From assembly GCA_024227235.1 (NCBI GenBank), contig JAAEKY010000106.1, positions 1 through 37,376 on the forward strand: DNA of 37,376 nucleotides, written 5' to 3'. This DNA comes from Desulfobacteraceae bacterium. GTDB taxonomy: Bacteria > Desulfobacterota > Desulfobacteria > Desulfobacterales > Desulfobacteraceae. Below the pieces are notes generated by a model. The model saw nothing but the letters and a program-made list of their open reading frames with translations. It did no database searches and was not told where the DNA came from. Positions 15,749 through 23,521 of the stretch are shown in pieces. The translations under genes and the position numbers were made by a program. Positions within the stretch are counted from its first letter, which is position 1, and each line of letters opens with the position of its first letter.

Positions 15749-16315
15749 ATGAAGAATTATTTTTCAATTCCGCAAGCTGCAAAACTATGCTCGGTTGATA
15801 GGTCTACGATGCACAGGTGGGTGAAATCAAAAAAAATTAAATCTTATAGCACACCTGGGGGCCACAAACGGATTCTAAAAATTGATTTGAAAAATTGGTT
15901 AGAGGAAAACCAAATTCCCATTAACATTGATGAACTTGAAGAGAAGAAAACCAAAATTTTAATCGTTGATGACGATATTGGTGTACAAAAGTATTTAACA
16001 AGGTTACTCAAGGGGATTTTAATAGACATTGAGGTTGCATCGGATGGTTTCCAGGCCGGTATAAAACTTATACAGTTTAAACCTGATCTTATTCTTTTAG
16101 ATTTGTTTATGCCGAATATGAATGGCTTTGAAGTATGCAAAACTGTAAAAGAGAATCCATCAACGAATAAGACCAAAATACTAATAATGACAGGTCATGC
16201 TACAAAAAAAAATCGCACTAAAGCAATTTCTTTAGGCGCTGATGCTTTTTTAAGCAAACCCTCGTCAAAGAAAGAAATAATAAGCTGTATTGAAAAAATA
16301 TTAAATCCAAAATAA
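15749..16315 (+). CDS. MerR/excisionase-like HTH protein fused to a receiver domain
   Basis: Response regulator with the domain order reversed from the usual one. An N-terminal DNA-binding domain resembling excisionase/MerR (FSIPQAAKLCSVDRSTMHRW, then TPGGHKRI; residues about 3-50) precedes a CheY-like receiver (KILIVDDDIG from about residue 68, phospho-acceptor Asp118 in LLDLFMP, Lys in FLSKPSS). The ATG at 15749 begins the conserved HTH. A TTG at 15644 and an ATG at 15668 would add a poorly conserved extension, and none of the starts has a strong ribosome-binding site. It lies 21 bp before the sensor kinase and is probably cotranscribed with it. Likely output of that kinase, by inference. 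Confidence 0.8.
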   Translation: MKNYFSIPQAAKLCSVDRSTMHRWVKSKKIKSYSTPGGHKRILKIDLKNWLEENQIPINIDELEEKKTKILIVDDDIGVQKYLTRLLKGILIDIEVASDGFQAGIKLIQFKPDLILLDLFMPNMNGFEVCKTVKENPSTNKTKILIMTGHATKKNRTKAISLGADAFLSKPSSKKEIISCIEKILNPK

Positions 16316-16336
16316 TCAGTAGTGAATAAATAAAAA

Positions 16337-18286
16337 ATGCGACACAAATCTATTGAAAATAAATTGTTTTTCTGGGTATTACTCTCTTGCCTTTTTTTTG
16401 GAATTGGGCCAGCTTTGTGGATTATTCACTCTGAAGAAAAAGATCGAATTAACTCGGCAAACGAATCATTGATTCTGGTTAGCTCTCGGTATAAAGAAGC
16501 ACTTGAAAAGACAATTGATAAGAAAAGAAAACAGGGACTAACTGCGAATCAAATTGTTTTAGAGTCTCTAACCAGAGAAAATAATACCCTTCAATCCATT
16601 ATCATAAAAGATCGTGAAGGTGCTTTTAGAAGCTCCGATGGATTATCAGGAGCATTCTTTTCAAACCTGAACGAATTAACATCCGAACAGAAAAAATTAT
16701 TTGCAATCACAGAAAATCTTTGGAAAGATATAGCGCCTTTATTACTTGAAGATTTTTATAATTTTTACTTTATTTCAGATCAAAACTTTATCAGAATTTT
16801 CCCAAAAGACTGGGCCATGGAAATTGAGGCTGATCATAATTTTTTAACAGATATTTTTTATTCAGTAGCGGCGCCTGAAAAAAATCCTTCTAAAAAACCG
16901 GTTTGGACTGAGGTATACTATGATTCTATCTGGAAGAAATGGATGACCAGTTTGATCGTCCCGTTATATAACAATGATCTTTTTCTCGGTGTTACCGGCA
17001 GTGACTTTATTCTTGATGATATCTTTAACCATATCGAGCAAATGGCCAAAACTGAGGGGTGGTGTAAAGGATTCTTATTTGATAATAATGGAAATATTAT
17101 AGTCCATGCTGATTATAAGGACGAGATTTTAAAAAAACAAAACATAATGAATGAAAAATTATCTTTTGAAAATGTAAATAATGAAGGACTTACAAAGCTA
17201 ATTTCTAAAATCAATAATAAAAAGCAAGCTTTGGGTACCCCTTTTACATTTTATGACAGAAAAAATCTTAGCTATGTTGTTGTTCAACCTATAAAGTTTT
17301 TAAATTGGAATTTGGGGATTTATAGCAGTCACTCATCAGTGACTAAAGGATTGCCCTCTTTGCGCGGTCAAATTCTTATTGTCTCAATTTCATTGGCTGT
17401 TTTTCTGGCACTCATTCTGAAATACAGTTTTAGTCGGTTAATCTTGCAAAGGATTAACCGATTAGGTGATGGTGTATTCGCCATTTCTGCCGGTGATCAT
17501 GATTTCAACCTTGACGTTGTAAGCAAAGATGAGGTCGGAACTCTTGAACAAGGTTTTCTGGATATGCGGGACTCTGTAAAAGACAAAATCACCGAATTAG
17601 AAAATAAAAATGAAGAATTGCAGCAGTTTGCTTATGTAGCATCCCATGACCTTCAGGAACCACTTAGAATGGTTTCAAGTTATGTTCAATTGTTGGCAAA
17701 AAGATACAAAGGGAAACTTGATGAAGATGCAGATGATTTTATTGATTTTGCTGTAGATGGTGCAAATCGTATGCATGCTTTAATTAATGATCTACTCACC
17801 TATTCTAGAGTTGGTTCAAAAGGAAACCCTTTTAAATTAATCAGCACTAAGGATATTATTAAAGAAGTGTTTGATAATCTTTCTGTTACAATTGAGGAGA
17901 GCAATACAGAAATTACCTGTAACGAACTTCCTTCAATTGTTGCGGATAAAATTCAATTTATTCAGCTATTCCAAAATCTTTTGGCCAATGCAATAAAATT
18001 CAAAGGCAAAGAAGCCCCTAAAATAAATATCAAGGCTGAAGAAACAGATGAAGCCTGGAGTTTTTCAGTTCAAGATAATGGAATTGGTATGGCTTCTGAA
18101 TTTACGGATCGAATATTTGTCATTTTTCAACGATTACACAACAGAACAGAGTATCCTGGGACAGGCATCGGTCTTTCAGTCTGTAAAAAAATTGTTGAAC
18201 GTCACGGAGGCCGCATTTGGGTAGAATCCAAGCAAGACGTCGGCTCGACCTTTTATTTCATAATCCCAAAGAGGGAGGAAACCTAA
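16337..18286 (+). CDS. Membrane sensor histidine kinase (dCache-HAMP-HisKA-HATPase)
   Basis: Inner-membrane sensor of 649 residues. A first transmembrane helix (about 9-29) is followed by a periplasmic Cache-type ligand-binding region (about 30-335; [19 protein letters not shown] and [16 protein letters not shown] are typical). A second membrane helix (about 345-365) leads into HAMP ([19 protein letters not shown]), then a HisKA domain with the phospho-acceptor His437 in [11 protein letters not shown] and an ATPase domain with [16 protein letters not shown] and [12 protein letters not shown]. The SHDLQEPLR form of the H-box is the phytochrome-like class, which is usually paired with Rcp1-type regulators such as the next gene. 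The stop overlaps the next start by 1 bp (TAATG). Ligand unknown. Confidence 0.92.
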   Translation: MRHKSIENKLFFWVLLSCLFFGIGPALWIIHSEEKDRINSANESLILVSSRYKEALEKTIDKKRKQGLTANQIVLESLTRENNTLQSIIIKDREGAFRSSDGLSGAFFSNLNELTSEQKKLFAITENLWKDIAPLLLEDFYNFYFISDQNFIRIFPKDWAMEIEADHNFLTDIFYSVAAPEKNPSKKPVWTEVYYDSIWKKWMTSLIVPLYNNDLFLGVTGSDFILDDIFNHIEQMAKTEGWCKGFLFDNNGNIIVHADYKDEILKKQNIMNEKLSFENVNNEGLTKLISKINNKKQALGTPFTFYDRKNLSYVVVQPIKFLNWNLGIYSSHSSVTKGLPSLRGQILIVSISLAVFLALILKYSFSRLILQRINRLGDGVFAISAGDHDFNLDVVSKDEVGTLEQGFLDMRDSVKDKITELENKNEELQQFAYVASHDLQEPLRMVSSYVQLLAKRYKGKLDEDADDFIDFAVDGANRMHALINDLLTYSRVGSKGNPFKLISTKDIIKEVFDNLSVTIEESNTEITCNELPSIVADKIQFIQLFQNLLANAIKFKGKEAPKINIKAEETDEAWSFSVQDNGIGMASEFTDRIFVIFQRLHNRTEYPGTGIGLSVCKKIVERHGGRIWVESKQDVGSTFYFIIPKREET

Positions 18287-18723
18287 TGAACAGTAGATCA
18301 ATAGAAGTGCTTCTCATTGAAGATAGCCCTGGAGATGTTCGGCTGACAAAAGAAGCCTTAAAAGAAGGAAAATTTTTGAACAATTTACACGTAGTGAATG
18401 ATGGTGTTGAGGCGATGAACTTTCTTAGAAAAGAAGGAGAATATCAAACCAGCCCCACTCCAGATTTGATACTTCTGGATTTAAACATGCCCAAAAAAGA
18501 TGGACGAGAAGTCCTTTCTGAAATAAAAGCGGATACAAATTTGAAGACAATACCCGTTGTGGTTTTAACAACTTCAAGTGCAGAAGAGGACATCCTTAAA
18601 AGTTATAATTTGCATGCCAACTGCTATATTACAAAACCTGTCGATTTTGATCAGTTTATTACAGTGGTAAAGTCAATAAATGCATTCTGGTTAGATATTG
18701 TTAAACTCCCGTCAAACGTATAA
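18286..18723 (+). CDS. Single-domain response regulator, Rcp1 type
   Basis: Stand-alone receiver of 145 residues with no output domain. It shows [18 protein letters not shown], phospho-acceptor Asp65 in [25 protein letters not shown] and the Lys in ITKPVDF, plus the long loop after the first helix typical of Rcp1-like partners of phytochrome-class kinases. The start ATG 18286 has GGAGG upstream and overlaps the kinase stop by 1 bp; a longer reading from 18217 lies inside the kinase and has no support. It probably relays phosphate from the kinase to the downstream hybrid protein, by inference. Confidence 0.9.
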   Translation: MNSRSIEVLLIEDSPGDVRLTKEALKEGKFLNNLHVVNDGVEAMNFLRKEGEYQTSPTPDLILLDLNMPKKDGREVLSEIKADTNLKTIPVVVLTTSSAEEDILKSYNLHANCYITKPVDFDQFITVVKSINAFWLDIVKLPSNV

Positions 18724-18725
18724 TA

Positions 18726-20288
18726 ATGACTGAAATAACTAACATCATACTTATTGAAGATAATCCTGGGGATTCCCGTCTCATAAATGAGTATTTAAAG
18801 GATTGCAGGACACATTATGAGGTCAAGGAGTTTGACTGTTTAGAAAATTTTCTTCAAAAAACCTCAGAGATCGAAGCTGACATTATTTTGTTAGACTTGT
18901 CGTTGCCGGATTCATCCGGCCTGAATACACTTACCAAAGTTTTTTCTGCTTTTCCTAAAACCGCTATTGTCGTTCTGACTGGTTTAAACGATGAAGACTT
19001 GGCCATTGAAGCTATGAGGCATGGTGCTCAAGATTATTTGGTCAAAGACCAAATTGATACCGCTTTATTGAGCAGAACTATCAGTTACGCAGTTGAACGC
19101 CAAAAGTCAATTGAAGAAAAAGCAGAACTTGAATATAAACTTAGACAATCATATAAAATGGAAGCTATAGGCACGCTTGCCGGAGGGATAGCCCATGATT
19201 TTAACAACATTCTTTTTCCTATTTTAGGCTACACAGAAATGCTGCTGGAAGATATCCCTGAAGACAGCCCGACACATGATAGCCTGGAAAAAATTTATTC
19301 TGGTGCTGTTAGGGCCAAGGAACTGGTTAAACAGATTCTGACATTCTCTCGTCAAAATAATAGCGAATTAAAATTAATGACGATGCAGCCAATTATCAAA
19401 GAAGCATTAAAACTTATCAGATCAACGATTCCCACAACAATTGAGATCATACAAGATCTGCAAACAGATTGCAGAGCAATCAATGCTGATCCAACACAAA
19501 TTCATCAAATTGTAATGAATCTTGCCACAAATGCTTACCACGCTATGGGAGAAGCAGAAGGGGTAATGAAAATCGACCTGAAAGAAGTAGAACTGACAGA
19601 ACTTGATCTACTCGAGCCAGATATAACACCGGGGATTTATAACTGTTTGACAGTTGCGGATACCGGAATAGGAATGAATGAAGATTTACTTGGAAAAATA
19701 TTTGACCCATTTTTTACCACAAAAGAAAAAGATAAGGGTACGGGAATGGGACTGTCAGTTATTCATGGGATTGTTAAAAAAATAAATGGTACTATTGACG
19801 TTCAAAGTGAACCTGGAAAAGGTACAAAATTTAACGTTTATTTCCCAGTAAAAAATAGTTCTTTTGAAGAACCAGAGACTACGACAAAAGAAAGTATTCC
19901 AGGCGGTACTGAACACATTCTACTTGTTGATGATGAGGTAGCGATAGTCAAATTGGCCAAACAAATTCTGGAGCGGTTAGGTTACCAAGTAACAGAAAAT
20001 AGCAATAGTATAAAAGCGCTTGAAAAATTTCGTGCGAATCCCGATAAATTTGATGTTGTTATAACTGACCTGGCCATGCCGAATATGCCTGGAGACAAAC
20101 TCTCGGCTGAATTACTGAAAATCCGACCAGATATTCCCATACTGCTTTGCACTGGATACAGCCAAAAGATCACTGAGGAAAAGGCTGCATTGATAGGTAT
20201 AAAAGGTATATTGATGAAACCGATTATTAAATCAAAGATGGCACAAATGGTAAAGAATGTGCTGGATGAGGGGAAAAAAGCAATATGA
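18726..20288 (+). CDS. Receiver-histidine kinase-receiver hybrid protein
   Basis: Cytoplasmic phosphorelay protein of 520 residues with no membrane segment. An N-terminal receiver (LIEDNPGDSRLI, Asp57 in LLDLSLPDSSG) is followed by a short coiled coil, a HisKA domain ([18 protein letters not shown], His157), an ATPase domain (MNLATNAYHAMG, DTGIGMNED, GTGMGLSVIHGI) and a C-terminal receiver ([14 protein letters not shown], Asp448 in VVITDLAMPNMPG, LMKPIIKSKM). It follows the Rcp1-like regulator by 2 bp, so the three genes form one operon. The N-terminal receiver could take phosphate from the first kinase. Its C-terminal part is paralogous to the kinases at 23506-25593 and 33691-37050. Confidence 0.9.
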   Translation: MTEITNIILIEDNPGDSRLINEYLKDCRTHYEVKEFDCLENFLQKTSEIEADIILLDLSLPDSSGLNTLTKVFSAFPKTAIVVLTGLNDEDLAIEAMRHGAQDYLVKDQIDTALLSRTISYAVERQKSIEEKAELEYKLRQSYKMEAIGTLAGGIAHDFNNILFPILGYTEMLLEDIPEDSPTHDSLEKIYSGAVRAKELVKQILTFSRQNNSELKLMTMQPIIKEALKLIRSTIPTTIEIIQDLQTDCRAINADPTQIHQIVMNLATNAYHAMGEAEGVMKIDLKEVELTELDLLEPDITPGIYNCLTVADTGIGMNEDLLGKIFDPFFTTKEKDKGTGMGLSVIHGIVKKINGTIDVQSEPGKGTKFNVYFPVKNSSFEEPETTTKESIPGGTEHILLVDDEVAIVKLAKQILERLGYQVTENSNSIKALEKFRANPDKFDVVITDLAMPNMPGDKLSAELLKIRPDIPILLCTGYSQKITEEKAALIGIKGILMKPIIKSKMAQMVKNVLDEGKKAI

Positions 20289-20425
20289 AATTACAAAGAA
20301 AATTTTCATTTTCGTTATGAGCTCTTGCTCTTCTTTTTATAGGTCTATCTTTATATTTTTCATTTAAAATTGCAGAAACAGGGGCAGAATCGTCGACTAC
20401 CTATAACACCTGCTTTATACACTAA
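20285..20425 (+). pseudogene. Decayed start of a membrane protein coupled to the hybrid kinase
   Basis: An ATG at 20285 overlaps the kinase stop by 4 bp (ATGA), as in a real coupled gene. It opens a frame MKLQRKFSFSL, then an in-frame TGA at 20318-20320, then a membrane-helix-like ALALLFIGLSLYFSFKI, and ends at TAA 20423-20425. The pattern is that of the N-terminus of a sensor protein whose rest has been lost. The remainder is replaced by the convergent gene at 20415-20774. Confidence 0.5.
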
Positions 20426-20774
20426 AAATATCGGTAAAACTTTTTTCATCTCCAACACTAATTTTTTCTTTTTTACAAAAATTAGTTGCCCCATTTACAA
20501 ACAGATCTCTTGCCTGCAACTCTATGGTCAATTCTGGGGAAGATTTTTCATCAATTCGTTTGCAGGTAACTGAGATGGTATTATTTCCCTCTATTAGGCA
20601 AATCTGATTTTTCATATCGTCGGGCAGCACTGTAACTGTTGGGTTATTTTTCCCAAATAATTTTATAGATTCATTTTTTTGACCCTTCACCCCAATGTTC
20701 ATGCCATTAATTTCAACGGTCACATCATATCCGACCGCAAGTACGGTAAGAATAGCATTTAATTCTCTTTGCAT
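20415..20774 (-). CDS. Small protein of unknown function
   Basis: A 119-residue open frame with no family I recognise. It has no signal peptide or membrane helix. The predicted pattern is mostly beta strands (TVEINGMNIGVKG, PTVTVLPDD, NTISVTCKRI, ELTIELQ) with three Cys. AGGAG sits 10 nt before the ATG at 20774, which supports translation. It is convergent with, and overlaps, the tail of the decayed ORF at 20285-20425. Could be a genuine accessory gene; function not assignable. Confidence 0.6.
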   Translation of the reverse strand: MQRELNAILTVLAVGYDVTVEINGMNIGVKGQKNESIKLFGKNNPTVTVLPDDMKNQICLIEGNNTISVTCKRIDEKSSPELTIELQARDLFVNGATNFCKKEKISVGDEKSFTDIFSV

Positions 20775-21135
20775 GTTAATATGCTCCTAAATTTTTATTA
20801 AACCTCACTTTATATAAAAAGGTGGCATTATACGATTCCAACATGAAAATCACAAGTATGAAAACAGTCCAATGCCAATTCAAGAAAACATTAATTTTCT
20901 GTGAAGCCGTTGGTGGCCGTCTACTGAAAAATCAATAGAATCAAGCAAGCTTCTTTTTATATCAATTGGAATTATTATAGTCCAGCGTATTAAGAAGCCT
21001 GAATTCCCAAAGATACCAAAATAACATATCACCGGTAACATCAGTAAAATTTTAAAAATATTGATTGGTAGACTTGAAGTTGTTATTTTATCCAGAGCAA
21101 TTAAGGCTATTGGATAATTTAAAGAGATTTTGAAT
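20775..21135. other. Intergenic region without a clear gene
   Basis: Between the unknown protein (-) and the DUF1643 gene (+), presumably holding both promoters. One frame from ATG 20872 reads ten codons, then TGA (20902-20904), then a membrane-helix-like stretch (LLFISIGIIIVQRIKK) to TAA at 21024, which looks like another gene remnant. No RNA gene or strong repeat is seen. Confidence 0.35.
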
Positions 21136-21615
21136 ATGACATCTACCTCTACAGCAAAGTTTTCCCCAAATAGAGTTCACCGATATGCCTTATGGAGAAG
21201 GTGGGACGAATCAGGAAAAATTGCTATGTTCATTGGCTTGAACCCATCAACTGCTGATGAAGTTAAGAATGATCCTACAGTGACACGTTGTATCAATTAT
21301 GCCAAGCGCTGGGGGTATGGTGGCATGATAATGAGCAATATCTTTGCCTTCAGAGCAACAGATCCTAAAGTTATGAAAGCTGCAAATGACCCCGTTGGCT
21401 CTAAAAATGATAAATGGCTTCTCAAATTAGCAATGGAAGCCAATATAATTATGGCAGTTTGGGGTAACCACGGAGAATTTATGGATCGAGGGAATGCTGT
21501 CTTATCTCTCTTTGAAGGGATTGAGCTTCATTGCTTAGCCATGAATAAAACAGGACATCCAAAACATCCTTTGTATTGCAAAAATTCATTGGAACCCGTA
21601 TTGATTATATCTTAA
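21136..21615 (+). CDS. DUF1643 domain protein
   Basis: A 159-residue protein of the DUF1643 family, whose function is unknown and which is often found in phages, plasmids and other accessory DNA. Family hallmarks are MFIGLNPSTADEVKNDPTV, CINYAKRWGYGG, NIFAFRATDP and the C-terminal TGHPKHPLY. The ATG at 21136 is preferred over the TTG at 21130; AGAG lies about nine bases upstream. The gene stands alone, 120 bp before the next one. Its presence beside decayed genes fits an accessory region. Confidence 0.88.
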   Translation: MTSTSTAKFSPNRVHRYALWRRWDESGKIAMFIGLNPSTADEVKNDPTVTRCINYAKRWGYGGMIMSNIFAFRATDPKVMKAANDPVGSKNDKWLLKLAMEANIIMAVWGNHGEFMDRGNAVLSLFEGIELHCLAMNKTGHPKHPLYCKNSLEPVLIIS

Positions 21616-21735
21616 TGCGCAAAAGATTGAATCATAGATAGGATAATCTGTACGTAATAAAATGACATTTGACTGAGATGGTCATAAAAGTTATTATTAG
21701 TGAAAAGACAATCAATACAAATTAGGAGGGCAAGA

Positions 21736-22098
21736 ATGTTTTCTGTTTCTATTAAAGAAGCTAAAAATAGAATTTATATCCAATTAGGAGAAATGGGAAC
21801 CGGAGACGGGGAAAAGCTGGTGAATGAAATAAAAGAAAAAACAGCCATGCTATCTAAAGGGTTTACCTGTGTTTCTGATATCATCAATTTTTCAATCACT
21901 GATCCCAAAGAAGCTATCTGGGCTGATACCGCTTTGAAAACGCTTGCAGATGCAGGTATGGTGAGAGCTGTCAGAGTTACAGGACAAGAAAGCCAGTATA
22001 AAGAAACAAAAGAAAAATTGGGGTATACTGTCAGTCTTTCCAAAACGATTGAAGAAGCAGAGAAAGTGTTAGATGCCTTTCAAAACTTTGTTGAATAA
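21736..22098 (+). CDS. Small SpoIIAA/STAS-like protein (function unknown)
   Basis: A 120-residue cytoplasmic protein. The strand-helix pattern (FSVSIKEAKNRIYIQLGEM, then GFTCVSDIINFSITDPKEA, then MVRAVRVTGQ) resembles the SpoIIAA-like/STAS fold, but no diagnostic residue can be named, so this is a fold guess. The start ATG 21736 has a strong AGGAGG seven bases upstream; the longer reading from 21700 lacks one. It ends 54 bp before the terminator at 22152-22184. No partner kinase or sigma factor lies next to it. Confidence 0.65.
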   Translation: MFSVSIKEAKNRIYIQLGEMGTGDGEKLVNEIKEKTAMLSKGFTCVSDIINFSITDPKEAIWADTALKTLADAGMVRAVRVTGQESQYKETKEKLGYTVSLSKTIEEAEKVLDAFQNFVE

Positions 22099-22151
22099 TA
22101 CTGATTATAGAAAGATATCTGATATTTTCCCCAACCAGTAGTACAAACAAA

Positions 22152-22184
22152 AAAAGGTCTTGGATGAAATTTCCAAGACCTTTT
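22152..22184. terminator. Bidirectional intrinsic terminator
   Basis: AAAAGGTCTTGGA (22152-22164) pairs with TCCAAGACCTTTT (22172-22184) over 13 bp with a 7-nt loop. An A-run upstream and a T-run downstream make it work on both strands. On the + strand it ends the small gene at 21736-22098. On the - strand it lies 7 nt past the CCA of the tRNA-Val remnant and looks like that tRNA's original terminator. Confidence 0.8.
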
Positions 22185-22191
22185 ATATTCG

Positions 22192-22241
22192 TGGTAGGCA
22201 CGAGCAGACTTGAACTGCTGACTTCTACGGTGTCGAGGTAG
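22192..22241 (-). pseudogene. 3' half of a tRNA-Val gene (decayed; possible attachment-site remnant)
   Basis: Read on the - strand: anticodon arm CTACC-TCGACAC-CGTAG, variable AAGTC, a perfect T-arm AGCAG-TTCAAGT-CTGCT, 3' acceptor strand CGTGCCT, discriminator A and encoded CCA. The anticodon position reads GAC, so Val. The arm has a mismatch and the invariant U33 is C. No 5' half (D-arm, 5' acceptor) follows towards higher coordinates. It is therefore non-functional. A tRNA 3' half without its 5' half is the usual scar of an integrative element. Confidence 0.65.
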
Positions 22242-22400
22242 GATGTTTAAGGCAAAAACAACACTTAACTCATTAATAGACAAGAGTAACTTAAACATTA
22301 TTTTTTGCATTTGTTAATGTTTTATTGTATCCTCATTATACTCGAATTTCATTTTTCGTAAAAAATATTTTCAACCTATTTAATATTGATTAGTGATTTA

Positions 22401-23521
22401 ATGAAAAAAATAGAACTATTCGTCTGAAAACAATTCTGATTTTACCGTTCATTTCACTAATTGTCATTATAGTGGGGATTATTGGATATCTATTTTTTCG
22501 AAATGGTCAAATAGCAGTCAATAACGTTGCGGATCAATTGCAAAGTGAAATCTCAAAACGGATTGAGGATCATCTATCGGCATTTTTAAATTTACCTCAC
22601 CAAATTAATCATATGAATGCCATCAGTATGCAAAAAGGCCAGCTAAACACCATAGATAGTTTGTCTTTGGAACGCCATTTCTGGAATCAGGTTAAAGCGT
22701 TTAAGTCTGTTTCGAGTATTTATTTTGGTAATAATCAGGGAGGTCTTGTAAACAGCGGCCGGGAGAAAGATTCTGATTTACAATATGTTATTGCTACCGA
22801 TAATTTTAAAAGCGGGGCATTTAAAAAATTTAATACAGACGCACAAGGGAATAGAACCGACTTACTGTTGACAGTCCCAAATTTTGATTCAAGAAAACGA
22901 CAGTGGTTTAAAGGCGCAATGGAGAGTGGGACTCAATTTTGGAGTCCTGTTTATATTCTTTTTACTGGCCAGGATTTAGCAATCGCAGCCAGCCAGCCTG
23001 CGTATGATGCCCAAGGCAATCCACTTGGTGTTGTGTCTATAGATCTTTTTCTTTCACATATAAACTTTTTCTTAGAAAATCTTTCCATTGGTAAAACAGG
23101 TCATGAATTTATTATGGAAGGTTCTGGCTTACTGATTGCTTCGTCAACTGGAACAAAACTATTTACTGACCCGGAAGAGGGTGAGGGTAAAAAAAGGAAG
23201 CGCCTAAAATCAATTGAAAGTGAAAGTCAACTCATTCGGTACGCAGCTGCATCATTACAAAAAAAGTTTAAGGATTTTAACCGTATTACAACTGAACAAA
23301 AAACTACCTTTGAAGTGGAGGATCAACGCCATTTCCTTCAAGTGACACCGATTGAGAGAAACGGACTTAGCTGGCTGAGTGTTGTGATTATTCCAGAAGA
23401 AGATTTTATGAACAAAATTAAAGAGGGAAATCGCCTGACAGCACTTTTTATATTACTGGCATTAATGAAGAGGAAGTTGTTTATGCTGATGACGGTCATA
23501 AGGAATTGCTCGAAACGATAA
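22401..23521 (+). pseudogene. Sensor part of a broken hybrid kinase (Cache domain fragment)
   Basis: The frame open from 22397 encodes RTIRLKTILILPFISLIVII followed by a Cache sensor region (about residues 35-310; RKRQWFKGAMESGTQFWSPV, GQDLAIAASQPAYDAQGNPLG in blocks) and the first half of a second membrane helix (TALFILLAL). The only ATG in the right place, 22401, is one base out of frame: it is followed by seven A. Eight would restore a normal N-terminus, MKKNRTIRL. The first start codon in the present frame is GTG 22472, inside the membrane helix. The 3' end runs out of frame at about 23450, where the rest of the kinase continues in another frame. Probably a pseudogene, or a slippage-dependent gene. 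Confidence 0.7.

Noticed and set aside
20318..20320. In-frame TGA as a selenocysteine codon (also 20902-20904)
   Set aside because: Both TGA codons lie in or before short membrane-like stretches with no recognised selenoprotein family and no clear hairpin directly after them; gene decay is simpler.
22192..22260. Complete functional tRNA gene
   Set aside because: No D-arm or 5' acceptor strand exists on the 5' side, U33 is C and one anticodon-stem pair is broken.
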